This document shows, piece after piece, positions 58,565-64,000 of a stretch of DNA of 64,000 nucleotides (within the stretch, counting starts at the first letter, position 1; every line of letters begins with the position of its first letter). A model generated the notes under the pieces. That model did not search any database. It was not told where the DNA came from and worked only from the letters and a program-made list of their open reading frames with translations. The stretch is taken from positions 1 to 64,000 of IMG/VR virus record IMGVR_UViG_3300032299_001203, one strand, 5' to 3'. The translations under genes and the position numbers were made by a program. Source of the stretch: a virus.

Positions 58565-59227
58565 ATGGCAATTGCAAACACGACTGTAAAGTTAAAAAAT
58601 TCAGGTGTAGCAAATAATGTACCATCATCACTATTATTTGGTGAGTTGGCGATCAATTACGCCGATGGAAAATTATTTTATAAAAACGCCAACAATTCAA
58701 TTGTAGCATTTACTTCTGGTGCAAATGCTTCCAATACATCATCATTTGCAACTGTTAATGCAAATTCATCTTTAGTTCTTGCTACATCCTCTACAGACAC
58801 ATTAAATTTAGCGGCCGCAAATGGTATTAGTATTACAACTAATACAATCACCAAAACAATTACATTTGGTGATGCAGCCACTCAACAATTAGCTCAAGCA
58901 GCTTTTGATGCCGCAAATAATGCTTCTAGTGGAGGTGGCGGAGTATTAACTTCTACGGTCAATACTTTTTTAGGTAATGGTTCAAATAGATTTTTTAATT
59001 TAACGGTAACACCTACAGATATTAATTATACAACTTTAGTAATTGGTGGTGTTTCACAACCTAGAAGTTATTATACGGTTGCTGGTTCTTTATTAACAAC
59101 CAGTTCAGCACCAGCAAACAACATTATTGTTGAAGTAACCACGGTAGGCACATCCAATACAACACTATATACCATTAATTACACAACAAATAATATTCTT
59201 AGTCCATTTTTATTAATGGGCGCTTAA
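58565..59227 (+). CDS. Fibre-type protein with Mtd-like N-terminus
   Basis: The 220-residue protein begins with a further variant of the attachment module (NTTVKLKNSG, VPSSLLFGELAINYADGKLFYK). An Ala/Asn-rich linker leads to a small beta-rich domain (NRFFNLTVTPTDINY, VSQPRSYYTVAG) found in many phage fibre proteins. It lies four bases after the coiled-coil gene and probably is virion-associated. Confidence 0.65.
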   Translation: MAIANTTVKLKNSGVANNVPSSLLFGELAINYADGKLFYKNANNSIVAFTSGANASNTSSFATVNANSSLVLATSSTDTLNLAAANGISITTNTITKTITFGDAATQQLAQAAFDAANNASSGGGGVLTSTVNTFLGNGSNRFFNLTVTPTDINYTTLVIGGVSQPRSYYTVAGSLLTTSSAPANNIIVEVTTVGTSNTTLYTINYTTNNILSPFLLMGA

Positions 59228-59237
59228 AGGAAAAAAT

Positions 59238-59567
59238 ATGGGGATAGTTTATAAAGTACTAGGACAATCCAATCCAACGGCAAATACTGCTGGAACATTG
59301 TATACTGTGCCTGGAGGAACTAGTGCAGTAATTAGTACTGTTACTGTATGTAATCAATCAGCTACACCTGCATGGTTTAATCTTGCGGTTCAACCAGCTG
59401 GTGCACCATTGGCAGCCAAACATTATGTGAATTTCAATACTCCAGTTCCTGGAAATGATACAGTTTCTTTAACACTTGGTATTACTTTGGGTAATACTGA
59501 CATCTTATCTTGTAATGCCAATACTAGCACCGTAAGCTTTAATGTATTTGGCAGCGAGATAAGTTAA
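59238..59567 (+). CDS. Small beta-rich virion protein
   Basis: The 109-residue protein shows alternating strands (YKVLGQSNPTANTAGTLYTV, STVTVCNQSATPAWFNLAV, DTVSLTLGITL) like small phage fibre-tip or decoration proteins. The partial gene at the window end begins with a comparable motif (TTVQQTIYTAPAG). Stop and next ATG overlap by one base. Function is unknown. Confidence 0.6.
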   Translation: MGIVYKVLGQSNPTANTAGTLYTVPGGTSAVISTVTVCNQSATPAWFNLAVQPAGAPLAAKHYVNFNTPVPGNDTVSLTLGITLGNTDILSCNANTSTVSFNVFGSEIS

Positions 59568-60847
59568 TGGCAATCACAACAGCAAGTCAAGCTCAACTAG
59601 GACAAGCTACTGCCAAGAATAGTCAAGTAGTTACTACTGCGGTAAAACTGATTAATTCTGGTGGTGGAGCAGCTGCTGGTCCTAATATTACATCTATTAT
59701 CGTAACAGATAGTGGATATAATAATTTGGATGATACGGCTGCTGCAACAAGTAATTCGTATATTAAAATTCTTGGCACAGGTTTTCAATCAACTGCCAAT
59801 GTGTTTCTTAATGGTACGATGGTACTAAAAGCCAATGTTACATTTGTAAGTTCTACTGAATTGCGGGCTGTATTGCCTGTTTCTAATACAGGCAACTATG
59901 CGGTATCAGTTTATAATTCTAATTCAGCGGGTGCATTGTATTCAAGTTCATTTGTTATTTCTACAATGCCACAATGGCTGACATCAGCAACTTTAGCTAA
60001 TGTAACCAGTAATACAGTATTTTCTGAAACATTATCTGCTACTTCCGATTCATCTGTTACATATGCCAACACCACTATATTACCAACCGGATTTAATTTA
60101 TTAGCCAATGGATATTATTTTGGTAATATATCAGTTGGTGCAACCACAACATACTCATTTGATGTTAAAGCTACTGACGCTCAAAATCAAGATTCGACCA
60201 GAACATTTAGTTTAACAACAATCACAGTAAATCCTTATGGTGATTTTGGATTTTCTTTAGAAGGTGGAACTTTAACAAATATAGGATCAGGTTCAAATGC
60301 GATGAATAATAATGGAGCATCCGTTTCAACCGCTCAAGCTGCTCAAGGATCCTACTCATTATATTTTAATGGATCCGCTTCAGTTGATATAAATTCAACC
60401 AATTCTAGTACTTGGTCATTTTTAAGTTCTTCACCATTAGGAACAAATACTTTAGGTACAATTGAATTTTATATTTACCCACAAACGGCACCCCCCAGAG
60501 GAGTAATGGTAGGGAGTTATCGTTCCTCACAAGAAAAAGGATGGACGATTGACTATGATCAGTTTGGTAATTTATTTTTTGCAAGAGATTCCAGTGGCCC
60601 AGGCACATATGCGGTTGGTTTGTCATTTAATACTTGGACAAAACTAGGATTTGTTTTTAGAACTGATGGTAATCACCAAATAGAAATTTATAAAAATGGA
60701 ACATATCACGGCACGTATAATTATGGTTCTGCCGCCACCTTTAGTGAAGCAAATATGAGAATTGGCCGAAGAGGTGACAACTCTTTAGGAACAGTTGGTT
60801 ATATTGACGACTTTAAAATATGGCTAGGTACCAGAGGCCCCTACTAA
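59567..60847 (+). CDS. Adhesin with IPT/TIG-like and LamG lectin-like domains
   Basis: The 426-residue protein has an N-terminal part, an IPT/TIG-like Ig fold at about 40-130 (ITSIIVTDSGYNN, SYIKILGTGFQSTANVFLNG), a cadherin-like strand region, and a concanavalin-A/LamG-like domain at about 225-426 (GSYSLYFNGSASVDI, GTIEFYIYPQT, NHQIEIYKNGTYHGTYN, GYIDDFKIW). LamG folds often bind glycans, so a role in host-surface recognition is plausible. Confidence 0.78.
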   Translation: MAITTASQAQLGQATAKNSQVVTTAVKLINSGGGAAAGPNITSIIVTDSGYNNLDDTAAATSNSYIKILGTGFQSTANVFLNGTMVLKANVTFVSSTELRAVLPVSNTGNYAVSVYNSNSAGALYSSSFVISTMPQWLTSATLANVTSNTVFSETLSATSDSSVTYANTTILPTGFNLLANGYYFGNISVGATTTYSFDVKATDAQNQDSTRTFSLTTITVNPYGDFGFSLEGGTLTNIGSGSNAMNNNGASVSTAQAAQGSYSLYFNGSASVDINSTNSSTWSFLSSSPLGTNTLGTIEFYIYPQTAPPRGVMVGSYRSSQEKGWTIDYDQFGNLFFARDSSGPGTYAVGLSFNTWTKLGFVFRTDGNHQIEIYKNGTYHGTYNYGSAATFSEANMRIGRRGDNSLGTVGYIDDFKIWLGTRGPY

Positions 60848-60851
60848 TATT

Positions 60852-60859
60852 AATAAATA
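60852..60859 (+). promoter_or_regulatory. Candidate late promoter, AATAAATA
   Basis: The octamer follows the adhesin gene. Initiation about six bases later gives a leader of about 20 bases to ATG 60885. A further TATAAATG overlaps that ATG itself and is less plausible. Confidence 0.4.
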
Positions 60860-60884
60860 ATAGAATAAGAATAAAAGTTTATAA

Positions 60885-62054
60885 ATGACTACCTTAAAAA
60901 TACAACCGTTAGCCGTAGACCAAACAGGTGACTTCTATTTTAATACAGTCACGGCTAATAATTTACTTGTAAATACGGTCAATGTATATGATTCTATTGT
61001 TGGTGCCAATGCCAATATTGCTTTACTATTTTCAGTAAACAATTATCAAAATACCATAATAACCAATGTAAACACCTATGCAACCTCTGCATATGGTCAA
61101 GCAAACATTGCTACAACATTGGCTCAAGCGGCTTTCAATTACGCTAATACTATTGTTAGCGATACACAAATTGACCCATTTGCCAGAGCAAATGCAAATG
61201 CGGCTTTGGCCACAGCCAATACAGCATCAGCAAACACCATTTATTTACAAGGTGTTAATACCACACAAAATACCAATATTACAACTGCTGATGTAAAAGC
61301 TCAAGCGGCTTTTGATAAAGCAAATACTGGTGTAACTACTTCATTTGACCAGTATGCCAGAGATACTGCCAATTCAGCACAAGCCAATACCATCTACAAT
61401 CAAGGTGTAGATACAACTCAGAATACTAATATCTCCTTATTACAAGGAGCAATGACTTCAGCCAATGCCAATATAGTACAAATATTTGGTATTACGTTGG
61501 GCCAAAATGCTTTTTCACAAGCAGCTTTTAATACAGCCAATACAGCCTCAGCAAACACAATCTATTTACAAGGCGTTGTTTCAGGCCAAAATACATTTAT
61601 TCAAGCGGCTTTTGATAGGGCAAATACCGGTATATCAGATTCCATAGATGCTATTGCTAGAGCCAATGCAAATGCAGCTTATGGTCAAGCAAATATTGCT
61701 ACATCGTTGGCTCAATCCGCTTTTGATTATGCCAACACCATTCAAGGTGGAGGCGGTAGTGGTACCTTTACCGGTGGTTTAGTCACAGGACCTACAATTT
61801 TTGCCAGCACCTTACAAGCCAACGGTGCTGTAAGAATTGCCAACACCAGCGGTAATGTAGTATATACTTTACCAAATTATGATGGTGTTACTGGTCAGTC
61901 CTTAATAACTGATGGTTACGGAAGATTACAATGGACTACTTTGACTGCTATAAATGGTACTGGTGGTGGTACTAGTACCGGTTTTCCATATGTTGATTTA
62001 GGTTTTGTTTGGGAAAATCCGAGTGTACTTCTTGATATGGGTACGTTGACCTAA
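60885..62054 (+). CDS. Tail fibre-like protein with Ala/Asn-rich repeats
   Basis: The 389-residue protein consists of repeats of the type AQAAF-YANT and ANTIYLQGV-T-QNT from residue 65 to 285, a probable trimeric coiled coil. A Gly-rich hinge (about 287-295) leads to a small C-terminal beta domain (GAVRIANTSGNVVYTLPNYDG). The repeat style matches the fibre at 43183, so the two may share an origin. Confidence 0.68.
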   Translation: MTTLKIQPLAVDQTGDFYFNTVTANNLLVNTVNVYDSIVGANANIALLFSVNNYQNTIITNVNTYATSAYGQANIATTLAQAAFNYANTIVSDTQIDPFARANANAALATANTASANTIYLQGVNTTQNTNITTADVKAQAAFDKANTGVTTSFDQYARDTANSAQANTIYNQGVDTTQNTNISLLQGAMTSANANIVQIFGITLGQNAFSQAAFNTANTASANTIYLQGVVSGQNTFIQAAFDRANTGISDSIDAIARANANAAYGQANIATSLAQSAFDYANTIQGGGGSGTFTGGLVTGPTIFASTLQANGAVRIANTSGNVVYTLPNYDGVTGQSLITDGYGRLQWTTLTAINGTGGGTSTGFPYVDLGFVWENPSVLLDMGTLT

Positions 62055-62067
62055 TCGGAAATAATAA

Positions 62068-62075
62068 TATAAATA
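62068..62075 (+). promoter_or_regulatory. T4-type late promoter, TATAAATA
   Basis: An exact octamer lies in the gap after the previous fibre. The leader to ATG 62101 would be about 20 bases and contains AGAGAT as ribosome site. Confidence 0.65.
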
Positions 62076-62100
62076 TAAGATAACTTAATAGAGATATTCC

Positions 62101-63879
62101 ATGCCAGCTACACAATTACAATTCAGAAAAGGTAACACCGCCCAGCACTCCACCTTCACCGGTGCGTTTGCCGAGGTTACAGTAGACACCGACAAGAAAG
62201 TTATTGTTGTTCACGATGCCGTCACTCCTGGTGGTACTCCAATGGCAACCGCAGCGTTTGCTCAAGCTGCTTTCAACAAAGCGAATACAACTGCCACCAA
62301 TAATAGAATTACAGTAAGTAATACCGCAGGTTATGTTCCGACGGCCAACACATTATTACCTGGTGAATTATTTGGTAATTTATTTGATGGTAAATTGTAT
62401 ATGCAGCTTACAACAGGTCGCATTATTGACCTTTCAACAAGAGCTGTAGGTAAAACATTCTATGTTTCGACAACCGGTTCAGATACTTTTGATGGAGTAA
62501 CGCCATCTGGTGCGAAAGCAACTATTCGTGCTGCATTAGCCTTGGCTCAACCAACTGATATTGTTCAAGTATTTGCTGGTACTTACACAGAAATTAATCC
62601 TTTAATTCTTCCACAAAACGTACAGTTAGTAGGTGCTGGTGAAAGAGCTTGCATCATTCAGCCTTCCGATCCAACTAAAGATATTATTTGGGTAAATAAC
62701 AATTCTTATGTGACCGGTTTTAAATTTATAAATTATTCTAAATCTGCGATTGCTTTTCCAGATTTAGTCATTGATGCCAATACTACGGTAGCTGCAACAC
62801 AAAATACGTTTACTCTACGATCAGGTGTACCTTACGATAATTTTTATAATAGTATGAGAATTACTATTACTGGTGGTATTGGTGCTGGACAATTTTCAAA
62901 CGTGGCATCTTATAATGCCGCAACTAGAGTTTGCACAATGGATGTAAATTGGAATCCTTTTCCAACCAATACATCCACCTATTCAATTGGCATTCCTTTG
63001 AGAACAACACCTGCAGCCAACACAACAAGATATACAACCAATATTACAGGTAGTCCTTACATTTATAATTGTTCTTCTATTACTTCAAATGGTACCGGCA
63101 TTAAAGTTGATGGAGCTTTATCAACAGGAAATAAGAGTATTATTTCTGCACAATTTACACAAGTAAATTCTAATGGCCGAGGCATTCATATTACCAATGA
63201 CGGATATTCTCAATTAGTTTCTATTTACGGTATTTTCTGTGACACTGCTTTTTTAGCTGATAATGGTGGTACTGCTTCACTAGGTAACTGTAACGTTAAC
63301 TTTGGTAACAAAGGTCTAGTGGCTAATGGTAAAGGTGCTTTAGCAATGACAGCTCGTTTTGCTAATACATCGGCAGAGGCCTGTACCTCTATTTTTCTAA
63401 ATACAATTAGTTCAAATACCGATTTAGGTATCACCGCCAATGTACCGTATTCTGGTTTAGTAATGAAAATTACTGGAGATGGTGTAGACAATTATTATTC
63501 AGTCGCTGAGGCAACTCCATTGTCTGCAGGAAATACACAAGTAACATTTCAAACTGGATTACCTGTTAGTTGGCCAAGTGAAACAACAGTTTCATTTTTT
63601 CAACAAAGTCAATTAAGAGCTTCTGGCCAAACATTTGAATTTGTTGGTGCTGGCACCAGTATAAATTCTTTGCCAAAATCAGGCGGAGTACCAAATGTGG
63701 AATCTCAAATTATTACAATTGGTGAAGGCGCAGTGTTTGCTACATCTACCGATCAAGACGGAAACTTTAAGGTATCGGAGTTAGTAATTAATCAATCAAC
63801 ATCAACCATTACAGGTAGAACTTTCTCAAAAAGTCTTTTTGCAGAAATGACGCCATATATTCTTGCTCTGGAGACTTAA
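62101..63879 (+). CDS. Tailspike or fibre with pectin-lyase-like beta-helix
   Basis: The 592-residue protein starts with an attachment module (TQLQFRKGNTAQHSTFTGAF, VIVVHDAVTPGG). A right-handed beta-helix domain begins near residue 118 (KTFYVSTTGSDTFDGVTPSG, IRAALALAQPTDIVQVFAGTY) and includes rungs such as NVQLVGAGERACII and NSYVTGFKFI. It probably binds or cleaves surface polysaccharide. Catalytic residues cannot be assigned by eye. Confidence 0.75.
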   Translation: MPATQLQFRKGNTAQHSTFTGAFAEVTVDTDKKVIVVHDAVTPGGTPMATAAFAQAAFNKANTTATNNRITVSNTAGYVPTANTLLPGELFGNLFDGKLYMQLTTGRIIDLSTRAVGKTFYVSTTGSDTFDGVTPSGAKATIRAALALAQPTDIVQVFAGTYTEINPLILPQNVQLVGAGERACIIQPSDPTKDIIWVNNNSYVTGFKFINYSKSAIAFPDLVIDANTTVAATQNTFTLRSGVPYDNFYNSMRITITGGIGAGQFSNVASYNAATRVCTMDVNWNPFPTNTSTYSIGIPLRTTPAANTTRYTTNITGSPYIYNCSSITSNGTGIKVDGALSTGNKSIISAQFTQVNSNGRGIHITNDGYSQLVSIYGIFCDTAFLADNGGTASLGNCNVNFGNKGLVANGKGALAMTARFANTSAEACTSIFLNTISSNTDLGITANVPYSGLVMKITGDGVDNYYSVAEATPLSAGNTQVTFQTGLPVSWPSETTVSFFQQSQLRASGQTFEFVGAGTSINSLPKSGGVPNVESQIITIGEGAVFATSTDQDGNFKVSELVINQSTSTITGRTFSKSLFAEMTPYILALET

Positions 63880-63882
63880 AAA

Positions 63883-64000
63883 ATGGCTACAATAGCATTA
63901 AATACATTTAAAACAACTACAGCGAATGTAACAACAGTCCAACAGACAATATATACCGCACCTGCTGGAGTAACCACAGTTATTCTTTTGGCTCAAGTTT
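63883..64000 (+). CDS. Virion-type protein, 3' end outside the window
   Basis: A frame opens at ATG 63883, three bases after the preceding stop, and runs off the window after 39 residues. The visible part (LNTFKTTTANVTTVQQ, IYTAPAGVTTVILLAQV) resembles the start of the small beta-rich protein at 59238. The spacing and codon use match the fibre genes before it. Length and function cannot be stated. Confidence 0.6.
   Translation, partial: MATIALNTFKTTTANVTTVQQTIYTAPAGVTTVILLAQV

Noticed and set aside
34899-63879. A diversity-generating retroelement, suggested by Mtd-like N-termini
   Set aside because: No reverse transcriptase or template repeat is visible in the window.

Overview
The window is a contiguous piece of a large, AT-rich tailed-phage genome of the T4-like (myovirus) type. 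The sequence contains recognisable T4 homologues of the replication and late-transcription module (gp33, gp59, gp32), a head-completion protein (gp4) and a nearly complete baseplate (gp48, gp53, gp27-like hub, a split gp5, gp26/gp51, gp25, gp6, gp7-like, gp8). Exact T4-type late promoter octamers (TATAAATA) precede several structural genes. Gene styles (collagen-like fibres, 2-oxoglutarate oxygenases, radical SAM enzymes, carbamoyltransferase) resemble T4-like phages of marine and freshwater bacteria. The host cannot be read directly. A permuted tmRNA gene points to a lineage that uses two-piece tmRNA (alpha- or some beta-proteobacteria, or some cyanobacteria), but this is inference.

Layout. 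1-1701: small conserved phage genes, the first cut by the window edge. 1691-12032: an enzyme block holding a radical SAM/SPASM peptide-maturase-like protein, a Cys/Asn-rich virion-type protein, two unknown genes, five 2-oxoglutarate/Fe(II) oxygenase-like genes, a second radical SAM enzyme, an MGME1-like nuclease and a NodU/TobZ-type carbamoyltransferase. 12070-12724: a sigma70-like promoter with a palindrome, two tiny genes, and a circularly permuted (two-piece) tmRNA whose tag reads ANDNKYALAA. 12756-15933: a lysin (SleB-like), gp33, gp59, a HAD phosphatase and gp32, ended by a terminator. 16002-21597, minus strand: two paralogous tape-measure-like proteins, gp51 and gp26 (joined by an apparent -1 frameshift signal), a tail-tube-type protein, a gp2-position protein and gp4. 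21634-37700, plus strand: gp48, gp53, gp27-like, split gp5, a fibre, a glycosyltransferase, a 2003-residue collagen-like fibre, two smaller collagen-containing fibres and a glycine-rich adhesin. 37802-64000: gp25, gp6, gp7-like, gp8, a 2081-residue DUF4815-type protein and a long array of fibre and adhesin genes, the last cut by the window edge.

How the parts may work together. Late genes are probably read by a T4-type gp33/gp55 system from TATAAATA promoters, while the replication block carries host-like sigma70 promoters, several inside coding sequence. The 1691-12032 block looks like a post-translational (or possibly DNA) modification locus. Its enzymes could cross-link, hydroxylate and carbamoylate a substrate, and the Cys/Asn-rich virion protein beside the SPASM enzyme is the best candidate. 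The glycosyltransferase next to the Gly-X-Thr collagen fibre suggests a second modification pair. The strongest unusual observations are the permuted phage tmRNA, the gp26/gp51 slippery-site overlap and the modification cluster.
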